The translations under genes were made by a program, and so were the position numbers. Of a stretch of DNA of 64,000 nucleotides, positions 1 to 9,447 are shown piece after piece. Source of the DNA: Candidatus Pseudobacter hemicellulosilyticus. GTDB lineage: Bacteria > Bacteroidota > Bacteroidia > Chitinophagales > Chitinophagaceae. The notes under the pieces are model-generated. The model was given only the letters and a program-made list of their open reading frames with translations, ran no database searches and was not told where the DNA came from. The stretch spans positions 5,022,001 to 5,086,000 of the forward strand of contig CP119311.1 of assembly GCA_029202545.1 (NCBI GenBank), read 5' to 3'. Within the stretch, counting starts at the first letter, position 1; each line of letters begins with the position of its first letter.

Positions 1-213
1 TTAAATACCTTAGGTATAGAAGACATAAATCCAGATATACTTCTATGAAAACAAGATGGTCATTTTTCTTGTCAAGCCGATGGCTTGTACAAGCTGTACA
101 AACTTGATTTAATATAAGTATGAGTAAGCCATACGTATCTACTTGCACATCCAGCATATTAGACAGCACAAGAAAATATTACTAAGTATATTATCGGCCA
201 AACCCAGTAAGCA
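1..213. other. upstream region of the fibre-like gene cluster
   Basis: AT-rich stretch at the window start with no credible coding sequence. It presumably carries the promoter for the four-gene paralog cluster that begins at 214. The one clear structure is the palindrome at 83-101, listed separately. I could not find a clean TAnnTTTG box with a TTG partner at the usual distance. Confidence 0.5.
83..101. promoter_or_regulatory. palindromic candidate operator
   Basis: A perfect 12-base palindrome GCTTGTACAAGC lies at 83-94. It overlaps a second inverted repeat, TTGTACA (85-91) and TGTACAA (95-101), separated by AGC. The dyad lies about 115 bases upstream of the first gene of the paralog cluster. 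A dimeric regulator site is a guess from symmetry and position alone. Confidence 0.3.
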
Positions 214-1539
214 ATGAGCAAATCTTTTCCCTTAGTCCTGTCCTTGATGTCATTTCTAATTTCCCAAACCCTGCACGCCCAGTCCGTCTACAAACTGCGT
301 GCGGACAGCGTCCTGCTCACCAATCCCCCCGGCAACGCGGAGCTGATCATTGAGAACAGCACCAAACAGGTGCCGGGCGTACTCTACAACAAAGGCAATG
401 GGAGGACTGAGTTCAGGCGGTTTGTTCAGCTGAGTGATAGCTCCTTCGCCCTGGGCACGGACACCATCCGGGTTAATATCAGCGGCTCCGCCAGATCAGT
501 CTATGACTCTATGGTCTTTTACCAGAACAAGTATTTCCAGCAGGGAGGCAATAGCTTCGGCACCACGGCCACCATCGGGATCAATGAAGGACGGGCATTG
601 AACTTAAGGACCAATGGTATAGATCGCATACGAATTCATACCAATGGCCTTGTCTCCATCGGTGATACCAATGTTACCAGTTCCTTATTATACGTAGCAG
701 GTAATATGAGCATCCGCGACCAGTTTACAGCCCCTACCATTACAGCCAGCAATAAATTATATGCTGCTGTTGCTTCCGGCTTCCCACGCTTCTATGTACA
801 ACCCAGCATTGACGACATGAAAGGCATGATCGGCACCAGTGTAGGTGGCGGCGTGATCATCAAGTGGAATAACCCGGAAGGAAGCTACAATACTGACCTG
901 GGCTGGGCTTCCAGCTCAAACAGTGAAAAATTAAGGATTGGGCGGTATACCAATAATGTCAGCCCCGTATTCACTCCCTCCATGGTCCTTTGGCGAACAG
1001 GAGGTATTACCGTCAACAGTGAAACCAAAACACCAAGGATCCTTTATATCCGTGGATCGGTAGGCATTAACAAGGACTCCCTGCCATTGATCAATGAAAT
1101 AGGAACAAACCAGTTCCTGGTACAGGATACTACCACCGGACAATTAGGCCGCACCAACCTCAGCCCCACTGATAACAGCCTGTTTGACCTGGCTGGCAAA
1201 AACAGCCTTCAGACCAGCAATGCTTCAGCCACCACTATCAGCAGCTTTGCCCCTGTTAACGGACAGGCAGGGTTACTGGAATGCCGGATCATTGCACAGG
1301 GAGCGGATGGCGCTACCATCGCTGTTTTCAACAAGTCTATCAGTTTCAGGAAAAAGGCAGGCGCCATTTACCTGGGCAGCCTGACCAGTTTGCAACCGGA
1401 TGAAATTGATGCAGGACTGGCCGGCTGTTCTGTTGACCTGCTGCAGAGTGGCAATAATATCCTGGTGCAGGTTTCCGGACTTGCAGCTTCCTCTATTTAC
1501 TGGAAGGCAAATTACAATGTAGTCATTAACACCCTGTAA
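214..1539 (+). CDS. secreted fibre-like repeat-family protein (paralog 1, subtype A)
   Basis: A 441-residue exported protein of unknown function. Residues 1-22 form a signal peptide ending HAQ. The mature protein starts with a short beta-rich module (YKLRADSVLLTN, then an AELIIENST segment), followed by a middle region with the signature GSVGINKDSLP and a C-terminal domain of about 110 residues that ends in YWKANYNVVINTL. It heads a run of four paralogs in one direction, 16 bases before the next. Its closest relative by eye is the third gene: both have PGNAEL where genes 2 and 4 have GDC-AEL. The NGSVGI-type segment and terminal WKA motif resemble bacteriophage tail-fibre and fibre-like surface proteins; this is inferred from sequence style. 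No enzymatic motif is visible. Surface adhesin or fibre is the best guess. Confidence 0.6.
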   Translation: MSKSFPLVLSLMSFLISQTLHAQSVYKLRADSVLLTNPPGNAELIIENSTKQVPGVLYNKGNGRTEFRRFVQLSDSSFALGTDTIRVNISGSARSVYDSMVFYQNKYFQQGGNSFGTTATIGINEGRALNLRTNGIDRIRIHTNGLVSIGDTNVTSSLLYVAGNMSIRDQFTAPTITASNKLYAAVASGFPRFYVQPSIDDMKGMIGTSVGGGVIIKWNNPEGSYNTDLGWASSSNSEKLRIGRYTNNVSPVFTPSMVLWRTGGITVNSETKTPRILYIRGSVGINKDSLPLINEIGTNQFLVQDTTTGQLGRTNLSPTDNSLFDLAGKNSLQTSNASATTISSFAPVNGQAGLLECRIIAQGADGATIAVFNKSISFRKKAGAIYLGSLTSLQPDEIDAGLAGCSVDLLQSGNNILVQVSGLAASSIYWKANYNVVINTL

Positions 1540-1555
1540 CCCTTCCAACCTAACT

Positions 1556-2905
1556 ATGCGCCTACCAACCCAACCACATCCGCTTCTCCGGCCACTGGCA
1601 GCACTGGCAACCGTGCTGGCTTTGGGAGTCCTGCCGGCCGCTGCGCAACAAACCTACCCGATAACCGCAGATAGTGTCCTGCTGACAAACGGCGACTGCC
1701 CGGCTGAACTGATCCTGGGAAACGGGACAAGAGCTATAAATGGTCCGCTGTTCAACGTAAGCAATGGCCGGACAGTCTTTAAAGCATTTAAAAAATTGAA
1801 CAACCAGGCATTTATCCTGGGAGCCGATACCATTAATTTCAATGTGGATGCAGCCACCAATGCCCTGCTGGATTCCCTGAAGCTATACAATACCCGCTAT
1901 TATTATTGGAACGCCAACCCGGGATTTGACCAACCGGCTATATTGGGGACCAATGACAACCAGGACCTCATTCTGAAAAGTTTTGTGGACCGGATCAGGA
2001 TCTTCAAGAATGGGAATGTGGCAATTGGCTATAATTTAGCAGATAATGGCAACATGCTGAACGTAGGCGGCAATGCACGGGGCAGGGATACCCTGTTCTC
2101 CGGTATCACCAATGTCAGCACCCAATTAATGGTCAATGCAGGAGGCATCACAAAGTTCATTGTAAATCCTGATAATACTATTCTGACGTCCATGCTTGGC
2201 GCCACCAATAAAGGCGGCCTCACTATCCGGTGGAATTTCCCCAGTTCCTCCCAGCATACAGATATCGGCTGGGCAGCAGGGGACACGGAAAAAATGAGCT
2301 TCGGCAACTGGTCCAACCAGGAAGCCCCGGTATTCACCCCCATGCTGATCTACTGGCCTTCAGGCAGCATTACTATCAATGATACAGCAGGCAGCAACAG
2401 GATCTTCTATATCAACGGCTCGGTAGGCATCCTAAAAGACTCACTGCCTTTCACCAGTACGTTGGCCAGCCATCATTTTGTAGTACAGGATGCCGGTACA
2501 AACCAATTGGAACGGATGCCTTACACAGCCGCCGCCAATGCATTTATGGATCAGGTACGTAAAGACACCCTATCTACCGGTGCCAGCATTTCAAGAACCA
2601 TCAGTACCATTACACCCGCCAATGACCAGTCAGGCTTTCTCGACTGCCGGTTTGTAGGGCAGTCGGCCGATGGTGAAGCGATGGCTGTTTTCCGCAAGAC
2701 CATCAGCTTCCGCAAAAAAGCAGGCGTGGTCATACTGGGCAGCATGACGGCCAGACAAACTGACTATATTGAAACCAGCCTGGAGGGCTGCTCCGTCAAT
2801 TTTGATACGCTGAATGGGGCCATCCTGGTACAGGTTAATGGAGCGGCCGCTACCACTATTCAATGGAAAGCAGCCATCGCCATCACCATTCATTCAACAC
2901 TATAG
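1556..2905 (+). CDS. secreted fibre-like repeat-family protein (paralog 2, subtype B)
   Basis: A 449-residue paralog of the preceding gene. It has a longer basic signal peptide (about residues 1-30, ending AAAQQ). It keeps every family landmark: the YPITADSVLLTN opening, a GDCPAELILGNGT segment (subtype B), the IFYINGSVGILKDSLP segment in the middle, and a C-terminal domain ending IQWKAAIAITIHSTL. It lacks the VLYNKGNGRTEF segment found in the other three, reading LFNVSNGRTVF instead, so it is the most diverged copy. It starts 16 bases after paralog 1 and lies 43 bases before paralog 3, consistent with one transcript. Function unknown; a secreted or surface structural role is inferred. Confidence 0.6.
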   Translation: MRLPTQPHPLLRPLAALATVLALGVLPAAAQQTYPITADSVLLTNGDCPAELILGNGTRAINGPLFNVSNGRTVFKAFKKLNNQAFILGADTINFNVDAATNALLDSLKLYNTRYYYWNANPGFDQPAILGTNDNQDLILKSFVDRIRIFKNGNVAIGYNLADNGNMLNVGGNARGRDTLFSGITNVSTQLMVNAGGITKFIVNPDNTILTSMLGATNKGGLTIRWNFPSSSQHTDIGWAAGDTEKMSFGNWSNQEAPVFTPMLIYWPSGSITINDTAGSNRIFYINGSVGILKDSLPFTSTLASHHFVVQDAGTNQLERMPYTAAANAFMDQVRKDTLSTGASISRTISTITPANDQSGFLDCRFVGQSADGEAMAVFRKTISFRKKAGVVILGSMTARQTDYIETSLEGCSVNFDTLNGAILVQVNGAAATTIQWKAAIAITIHSTL

Positions 2906-2948
2906 AGATACCAACTTATCATTCCATTCATCAGTACAACCAACAGCA

Positions 2949-4286
2949 ATGAAAAAATTATCTCCTTTAACCCTGACCCTTGCCCTGCTAATGGTATCTG
3001 CCCTGCTACAGGCACAATCCATTTACAAGCTTAAAGGGGACAGTATCCTGCTTACCAACAGCCCCGGCAATGCAGAGCTGATCATCGAGAACAGTACCCG
3101 TCATGTGCCGGGCGTGTTATACAACAAAGGAAATGGCAGGACAGAATTCAGGCGCTTTCAGCAGCTGAGCGACAGCTCCTTTGTACTGGGTAATGATACC
3201 ATTTCCATTAATATCAGTGGCGCCGCACAATCCATTTATGATTCGGTACAGTTCTATGACGCCAAATACTTTCACCAGGGGGGCAATACCTTTGGCACAT
3301 CTGCTGTCATTGGTATTAACAACCCCGTTGCAAGCGTGCCGCTGATCTTTAAGACCAATAATATTGAAAGGATGCGGATCTTAGGTAGTGGCGCTATTAT
3401 GATCGGTACAACTACCACCGATGGATCCCTGCTCACTGTTAACGGCGACTTCTACAGTACCCAAAGGATAACAACCGACTCGCTCATTGTCAGGTCCGGG
3501 CTAAGGGCTTATTATTATAATTCTACACCGAAATTTGCCGTACAACCGGGTTTGCAGGACCTGCGCAATATGATTGGCACAACGGTGGGTGGCGGGCTTA
3601 TCAGTCAATGGAATGAAAACCCCGCCGGCAGCTTTAATACTGATCTGGGCTGGGGCGCCGGCCCCACTGCCAGCAAATTCCGGATCGGCAACTGGTCCAA
3701 CAATACCACGCCCGTATTCAAACCGATGATGATATTCTGGCGCACCGGAGCTGTTACTATCAATTCAGAAGACCTCTCTCCAAGAACGCTATACATCAAC
3801 GGCTCTGTGGGTATTGCCAAAGATTCCGTTCCACTCATCACCTCGCTGGGCGCTAACCAATACCTGGTGCAGGACACCAGCACCGGTCGGTTTGGAAGAG
3901 CTGTTGTTCAACCAAGCGATAACCAGGTCTATGACCTGTCAGGCAAAAACGCGTTGCCTACTTCCAATGCCAGCCCGGCCAATATCGTTGCCTATTCACC
4001 CGCTAACGGACAGGCTGGGATCTTTGAATGCCGTATTGTAGCCATGAAAACCGATGGCAGCGGCATCGCCACCTTCAACAAATCCATCCGGTTCAGGAAA
4101 ACTGGTGGCGCTATAACAGCAGGGACCACCGTGAGCATAACACCGGACGAGACCGATGCAGGTCTTACCGGCTGCACGGTCAGCATCACCGGTTCTGGCG
4201 GAGATATCATTGTGCAGGTGACCGGCATCAGCGCCACCAGTATTCAATGGAAGGCCAATTATAATGTTGTTGTTAATTCACTCTAA
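2949..4286 (+). CDS. secreted fibre-like repeat-family protein (paralog 3, subtype A)
   Basis: A 445-residue paralog. The open frame extends to 2814, overlapping paralog 2, but the Met at 2949 opens a textbook signal peptide (MKKLSPLTLTLALLMVSALL, then QAQS), so 2949 is the start. It is closest to paralog 1: PGNAELIIENST, VPGVLYNKGNGRTEFRRF, TLYINGSVGIAKDSVP and an end of IQWKANYNVVVNSL match almost word for word. The middle third, about residues 140-220, is much more variable than the ends, as expected for fibre-like proteins whose outer part faces selection. Unknown function; export is well supported. Confidence 0.6.
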   Translation: MKKLSPLTLTLALLMVSALLQAQSIYKLKGDSILLTNSPGNAELIIENSTRHVPGVLYNKGNGRTEFRRFQQLSDSSFVLGNDTISINISGAAQSIYDSVQFYDAKYFHQGGNTFGTSAVIGINNPVASVPLIFKTNNIERMRILGSGAIMIGTTTTDGSLLTVNGDFYSTQRITTDSLIVRSGLRAYYYNSTPKFAVQPGLQDLRNMIGTTVGGGLISQWNENPAGSFNTDLGWGAGPTASKFRIGNWSNNTTPVFKPMMIFWRTGAVTINSEDLSPRTLYINGSVGIAKDSVPLITSLGANQYLVQDTSTGRFGRAVVQPSDNQVYDLSGKNALPTSNASPANIVAYSPANGQAGIFECRIVAMKTDGSGIATFNKSIRFRKTGGAITAGTTVSITPDETDAGLTGCTVSITGSGGDIIVQVTGISATSIQWKANYNVVVNSL

Positions 4287-4312
4287 ACCGGTAAGCCCTC
4301 AAACCCATTGAT

Positions 4313-5632
4313 ATGAAAAAAGCTTATTACCTGCTGCTGGCTGTGACGGCCATGACTACTCAATCCCTCAGGGCCCAGGTTGTATACCCTATCAAAGCCG
4401 ATAGTATAATGGTCACCAATGGAGACTGCGATGCCGAACTGATCCTTGAAAATGGCACCAGGGGTATTCCGGGCGTATTGTACAATAAAGGAAATGGCAG
4501 GACAGAATTCCGCAAATTCCAAAAGCTGAGCAATAGCTCCTTTGTTCTTGGCGGCGATACCATCACCATTGACCCTAAAGGACCCACCAATGCCCTCTAC
4601 GATACTTTACTATTATACAATACCAGGTATATTAAACATACCGGTAATGATTTTGGTGATACTATGGTGATCGGCACCCTCGATAACCATTCCCTGCAAT
4701 TCAAGAATTATGTACCGCGCATGTATATCTGGGAAGATGGGAATGTAACCGTAGGCTATAATTTCGGCAATAACGGCAGCAAACTATTTAATGACAGGAC
4801 CTCCGTTATCAATGGCAAGCTGAACGGCGACACCATAACAGGCCGCCAGTCCGTAATGGTAGGAGGGAACATGACACCCAGGTTTGCCACCAGCGCTAAC
4901 AACGCAGCCATTGGCAGAACAATTGGCGCTGACTCCCCGGGAGGTTTCATATACCGCTGGAATAACCCCAGCGGCAGCCAGAATACAGATATTGGCTGGG
5001 CCAACGGCGGTAATGGCAACCGGTTCAGGATAGGTCGCTATGCTGATAGCAGTAATCCAACTTTCCATCCAACCATTACCTACTGGCCTGCCGATGCCAT
5101 TTCCATTAATGAGGACAATCCGGCAGCACTTAACAGCAGGCTGTTTTATATTAACGGCTCTCTTGGCGCCAATAAAGATTCCCTGCCTGCTATGACCAGT
5201 CTCCCTACCTGGCAGTTCCTGATCCAGGATTCCGGCACCAATCGCATTAACCGGACCAGCACACTGCCGGCAGATCATTCCATGGCCGATTATGCAGGAA
5301 AGCGCTCGCTCACCACAGCCAACGCCACCACTTCCACACTGGTCAGCTACACGCCATCAGACAGCCAGGCCGGGCTTTTTGAATGCCGCATCATCGGGCA
5401 GACAAGCACCGGCAGTGCAGTAGCTGTATTCCGGAAACTCGTTCGTTTCAACAAACAGGGTGGGGTAGTCAGCTTAGGCAGCATTCATTCCCCGCACCCG
5501 GATGACATTGAAAGCGCGCTCAGCGGCTGTTCCGTGAACATCACCAGCAGCGGCGGTAATATCCTTGCCCAGGTAATAGGGATCTCCGGAAGCGTCCAAT
5601 GGAAAGCCACCTATAATGCAGTGGTGAATTAA
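4313..5632 (+). CDS. secreted fibre-like repeat-family protein (paralog 4, subtype B)
   Basis: A 439-residue protein, last of the tandem paralogs, starting 26 bases after paralog 3. Signal peptide about residues 1-21 (ending LRAQ). The GDCDAELILENGT segment groups it with paralog 2, while the VLYNKGNGRTEFRKF segment matches paralogs 1 and 3, so it mixes the two subtypes at its N-terminus. The middle shares SQNTDIGWA with paralogs 2 and 3 in variant form, then LFYINGSLGANKDSLP, then the terminal domain ending VQWKATYNAVVN. No catalytic motif, no membrane anchor and no clear type IX secretion C-terminal signal is visible. Confidence 0.6.
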   Translation: MKKAYYLLLAVTAMTTQSLRAQVVYPIKADSIMVTNGDCDAELILENGTRGIPGVLYNKGNGRTEFRKFQKLSNSSFVLGGDTITIDPKGPTNALYDTLLLYNTRYIKHTGNDFGDTMVIGTLDNHSLQFKNYVPRMYIWEDGNVTVGYNFGNNGSKLFNDRTSVINGKLNGDTITGRQSVMVGGNMTPRFATSANNAAIGRTIGADSPGGFIYRWNNPSGSQNTDIGWANGGNGNRFRIGRYADSSNPTFHPTITYWPADAISINEDNPAALNSRLFYINGSLGANKDSLPAMTSLPTWQFLIQDSGTNRINRTSTLPADHSMADYAGKRSLTTANATTSTLVSYTPSDSQAGLFECRIIGQTSTGSAVAVFRKLVRFNKQGGVVSLGSIHSPHPDDIESALSGCSVNITSSGGNILAQVIGISGSVQWKATYNAVVN

Positions 5633-5736
5633 TTCTACAGCCAGACGCTTTGCACAAAACGGTCACTGGCAGCAAGCTGTTGTATGTTTCATAGAAACGG
5701 ACTACATTTACCCAACGCACCAAATCAAGTCCCGCT

Positions 5737-7125
5737 ATGAAACGTCGCGAACTGATCAAGACTCTGGGTATTAGCATCGGCGCCACCATTGTTGGCAAGG
5801 AAACGCTGGCAGCCATGGGCAACAATACCTACGCTTATGATCTCCCGGAAAATCCGCTCTACAAGCCAATGGCAAAACCTGTTACCGCCATTACGCTCGG
5901 AGCAGGCAGCCGGGGCAATGTATACGGCAACTATGCCGCCAGGTATACTGATCAGCTCGATATTGTTGGTGTGGCCGAACCCATTCCGCTCCGCAATGAG
6001 CGCTATGCCGCCAAACATAAAATAGACCCTGCCAACCGCTTCGATACCTGGGAACGCGTTTTCGAGCGGCCGAAGTTCGCGGATGCCATCATCATTACCA
6101 CGCCTGATAATCTGCACTATGGCCCCTGCATGAAAGCACTGGCCATGGGTTACGATATTTTACTGGAAAAGCCTATTGCACCCACCGAAAAAGAATGCCG
6201 CGATATCCTGGCCATGGCCAAAAGATCCGGTAGGATAGTGGCGGTATGCCATGTGCTGCGCTATGCGCCCTATTTTGTGAAGATGAAAGAACTGATTGCG
6301 GAAGGCGCCATTGGCGAGGTGATCAGCATTCAGCACCTGGAGCCTGTTGAGCATACTCATATGGCCCATTCCTATGTGCGGGGCAACTGGCATAATTCCA
6401 AAGCCACCACGCCGATCCTGCTGGCCAAGTCCTGCCACGACCTGGACATTATCAAATGGGTCATCAACAAGCCCTCCAGAAAAATCTCGGCCATGGGCGA
6501 TCTGAAATGGTTCCGCAAAGAGAACGCTCCCCAGGGCAGCACCGAACGTTGTACCGATGGCTGCACCGTGGAAAAGACCTGTCCCTATTCCGCTATCCGC
6601 CAGTACCACGAGAACCGCCAGCGGCTCTATGTGTTTGACCTGCCGGAGAAAAAAGAAGAACAGGGAGAGTATATCCTGCAACAACTGAAGACCACCAATT
6701 ATGGCCGTTGTGTTTACCGGATGGACAACGACCAGCCCGATCACTATATCACCAATATCCAGTTTGGAGATAATGTCACTGCCAGCTTCTCTATGGAAGC
6801 CTTCACCTCCTACCACGGCCGCCGCACCCGCATCATGGGCTCTATGGGCGATTTGACCGGGGATATGGAAGAACTGCTGGTGAATGATTTCCGGACAGGC
6901 AAGCAGGTAAAGCTGGTGCCCAAAGCAGAAGATGTAGACGATTATAAGAACAGCGGCCACGGCGGCGGCGACTGGGGCCTGGCCCGCGATTTTGTGCAGG
7001 CCGTAGCCCAGCAGAATGCCGGCATCCTGACCTCCACCATCGACGAAAGCATCGAAAGCCATATCATGGCCTTCATGGCGGAAACCAGCCGCAAAAAGTT
7101 CAAAGTAATGGATATTAAGATGTAA
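5737..7125 (+). CDS. Gfo/Idh/MocA-family oxidoreductase with twin-arginine-like leader
   Basis: A 462-residue NAD(P)-dependent oxidoreductase of the glucose-fructose oxidoreductase family, acting on a sugar or cyclitol. The N-terminus MKRRELIKTLGISIGATIVG resembles a Tat leader, suggesting export to the periplasm as for glucose-fructose oxidoreductase. A Rossmann dinucleotide loop (GAGSRG) follows at about residues 53-58. The family motif EKP is present with Lys near 145, and a catalytic-type region with CHDLDI lies near residues 233-238. Length fits the secreted Bacteroidota members. It stands alone between the fibre cluster and the convergent GH5 gene, 58 bases from the latter's end. Substrate cannot be read from sequence; some family members are glycosidases, so that alternative remains. 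Confidence 0.85.
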   Translation: MKRRELIKTLGISIGATIVGKETLAAMGNNTYAYDLPENPLYKPMAKPVTAITLGAGSRGNVYGNYAARYTDQLDIVGVAEPIPLRNERYAAKHKIDPANRFDTWERVFERPKFADAIIITTPDNLHYGPCMKALAMGYDILLEKPIAPTEKECRDILAMAKRSGRIVAVCHVLRYAPYFVKMKELIAEGAIGEVISIQHLEPVEHTHMAHSYVRGNWHNSKATTPILLAKSCHDLDIIKWVINKPSRKISAMGDLKWFRKENAPQGSTERCTDGCTVEKTCPYSAIRQYHENRQRLYVFDLPEKKEEQGEYILQQLKTTNYGRCVYRMDNDQPDHYITNIQFGDNVTASFSMEAFTSYHGRRTRIMGSMGDLTGDMEELLVNDFRTGKQVKLVPKAEDVDDYKNSGHGGGDWGLARDFVQAVAQQNAGILTSTIDESIESHIMAFMAETSRKKFKVMDIKM

Positions 7126-7183
7126 GGCCTGTTCCCACAAATTCCTTCATTGCCTCAGATCATACAGGTATTGACGAACAATC

Positions 7184-9043
7184 CTAACGGCTGAACCGCA
7201 GCGCGTAAACTCCATAGTCGCCGCCCTTTACCGCATGCAGCCGCAATACATGCCGGCCTGCTTTCAGCGACAACTTATTTACTACCACTACAGGCTGCCA
7301 TTGCTGCGCGGTAATAGCCGGTATACTTACGGCAGTACCCACAGGCTTGCCATCCAGCGATAACTGTACCTCCCCGGTTTTTGATCCTGCACCCGCCAGC
7401 AGCTCCAGCCGGTAATTACCGGCCCGCTGCACATCAATGGTATATTGGAGCCACTCGCCGGTCTCTATATCGTCTACAAAAAAATCCTTGCCGGTCTGCC
7501 CGGTAAAACCTGTATTATCACGCAAGCCAGCGGCTACCAATGCAGCTTCCGCAGCAGCGGTATCTCCGTTGATCACCTCAGCGCCCCGGACTTTAGACCC
7601 TACCGCCACAAAAATATCTACGCCGTCATTCCGGTACATATGGCCCCGGTTGCCTTCCGATCTTTTACCGCCGTTGGCAATATGATAGTTGGCTGTATCC
7701 ATATCAAAATAGGCAATGCCATTAGGCCCGAGATCATAGTCCACAGCAGGCAGCAGGTAATTGCCTGTTAGTTGATGCGGCCGGAACGGTTTTGCCGTTG
7801 GTTCATGCGGCTGTCTGATCATGGCGTCTATCACATCATAATGAATGATGTTCTCCGATATATTAGTGGCTTTCGCCAATGCCATCAATACTTCTTCCGC
7901 TTTAGCAGCAGCCGGCTTAACGGTGTCCGGCTTTTCCCAGTATTCCAGCAGCTGCTTGTATTCTTCTCTGGCCGGGATCTGTAAGGGATTATTGGCGCCC
8001 AGCTTTTTCAATGGCCACCAGGCCCAGCCGATATTGTGCTGCTCCAGCAGGCGGATACATTCTGTAAACCAGACATTGGAATTCTCACCCGTTTCCCCCA
8101 GCCAGACAGGCACATTGTACTGCTCACGGAACTGCAGGATATGCCGGATGCTGGCCACATCATTATAGTTCCAGTATTTGTGAAAGCTCAGTACCATATT
8201 GCTGTCCCAGGGCGGCAGCATGCCATTGTAATTATTGCCCCAGCCATTGCCTTCAATGATGATGATATGCCGGGGATCCACTTCACGGATGGCCTTCGTG
8301 ATGTCCACCAGCAATTGCTTTAAGGGGCCGTTGTTCTTTTCCTGGAGGCCGTTCCTGTCGCCTGAAGGATCAGCAAAGCCCCAGTTAGGTTCGTTCAGAA
8401 TATCATAAGCGCCAATGGCCGGCTCGCTGGCATACCTTGCTGCCAGCTTTCGCCAGAGGGCAATTGTTTTCTGTTTGTTGGCCTCACTGTCCCACAGTGA
8501 TGGCTTGTCCGGGTCCCGATCGGAGATATTGAGGTCGTTGCCCTGGCCGCCGGGTGCGGCATGCAGGTCCAGGATCAGGTAGAGACCGTTGGCCTTGCAC
8601 CAGGCCAGTAAGCTGTCTGTCAGTGCAAAGCCTTTATCCAGCCAGGTTTGCTGGCCCGCTACCGGTTCCTGTTCTACCGGGAGCGTATAGAGGTTATAAT
8701 GCATGGGCAGACGCACGGAATTGAAACCCCAGGCTTTCAGGGAATCAATATCGGCGCGGGTAGTATGGTTGGCCAGCCAGCTTTCATAAAAGGCGGCTGT
8801 GGCAGGTTCACCGATCAGGTTGCGGATACGCTCACGAATTTTGTATTGCTGGCCCTGGTTGTAGATGCGCAGCATATATCCTTCCTGCAACATCCAGCCG
8901 CCCAGGCCCACGCCACGCAACAATACATTGCGGCCCTGCTGGTCTATGATCTGCTGGCCGCTGGTACGCAGAAAGGATTGGGCATTGGCAAAGGTGGCCA
9001 TACCTGTCAGCAGCACGCAGCCAACCAGCCGGGAGTAAAGCAT
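7184..9043 (-). CDS. glycoside hydrolase family 5 glucanase with C-terminal carbohydrate-binding module
   Basis: A 619-residue secreted glycosidase. The open frame reaches 9178, but the Met at 9043 begins a signal peptide (MLYSRLVGCVLLTGMATFANAQ) and is preferred. The catalytic domain, about residues 25-420, shows the GH5 clan features: LRGVGLGGW, RLPMHYN, DLHAAPGGQGND, acid/base Glu near 218 in ILNEPNWG and nucleophile Glu near 317 in WLGETGEN. The HAAPGGQ-type loop is seen in exo-beta-1,3-glucanase-like members. The last 130 residues (GEWLQYTIDV, then LKAGRHVLRLHAVKGG) look like a CBM6/35 module. It is the downstream enzyme of the susC/susD pair on the same strand, so it probably attacks a beta-glucan bound by that system. 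Exact linkage is unknown. Confidence 0.88.
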   Translation of the reverse strand: MLYSRLVGCVLLTGMATFANAQSFLRTSGQQIIDQQGRNVLLRGVGLGGWMLQEGYMLRIYNQGQQYKIRERIRNLIGEPATAAFYESWLANHTTRADIDSLKAWGFNSVRLPMHYNLYTLPVEQEPVAGQQTWLDKGFALTDSLLAWCKANGLYLILDLHAAPGGQGNDLNISDRDPDKPSLWDSEANKQKTIALWRKLAARYASEPAIGAYDILNEPNWGFADPSGDRNGLQEKNNGPLKQLLVDITKAIREVDPRHIIIIEGNGWGNNYNGMLPPWDSNMVLSFHKYWNYNDVASIRHILQFREQYNVPVWLGETGENSNVWFTECIRLLEQHNIGWAWWPLKKLGANNPLQIPAREEYKQLLEYWEKPDTVKPAAAKAEEVLMALAKATNISENIIHYDVIDAMIRQPHEPTAKPFRPHQLTGNYLLPAVDYDLGPNGIAYFDMDTANYHIANGGKRSEGNRGHMYRNDGVDIFVAVGSKVRGAEVINGDTAAAEAALVAAGLRDNTGFTGQTGKDFFVDDIETGEWLQYTIDVQRAGNYRLELLAGAGSKTGEVQLSLDGKPVGTAVSIPAITAQQWQPVVVVNKLSLKAGRHVLRLHAVKGGDYGVYALRFSR

Positions 9044-9447
9044 TTGGGACGAACCAAGGGCCGCGGACTTTCTGAAAGGGTTTACAAAAAAGCGATTCCC
9101 CCAATAGTGCAAAGCACGAATCAGTTTCAAAGCTCCCTGGTTCGTCCAAAATTGTTTTAAAAAAAGCATACTCAACATAGCGGAACAATTGAATCAATGA
9201 ACAATAGGCCAACAAAGGGCAGAAGAGGGTTGCCCGGCCTTCCGCCAGGATTGCCTGCTGAACGGAAAGGCCGGGTTTCCCCAAAGATCAGGAAAAGGTT
9301 CAATGGAAATGCTGTGTTCACAAAACAGCCGGGCCAAAAAACTAACTACAGAAAAATGTGGAAGCATTCAACCTGGAAAGGTAAATGCGATCCACATTGA
9401 TGATTGCTTGTTATAAATGATGCCATTAGAAAACCAACTTGCTCAAG
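9044..9447. other. intergenic region between susD-like and GH5 genes
   Basis: About 400 bases without a credible gene. Arms CCCGGCCTT (9233-9241) and AAGGCCGGG (9267-9275) could form a stem with a 25-base loop, without a good T-run on the minus strand, so it is not a convincing terminator. The gap is long for an operon; GH5 may have its own promoter, but no clean TAnnTTTG box was found. Confidence 0.4.

Noticed and set aside
214..5632. Prophage tail-fibre remnant
   Set aside because: All four proteins have signal peptides and no capsid, tail, lysis or integrase gene occurs in the window.
6160..7140. 326-codon open frame on the minus strand
   Set aside because: Antisense shadow of the Gfo/Idh/MocA oxidoreductase.
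9197..9400. 67-codon plus-strand frame in the susD-GH5 gap
   Set aside because: No leader, no motif, unlike composition and on the wrong strand for the operon.
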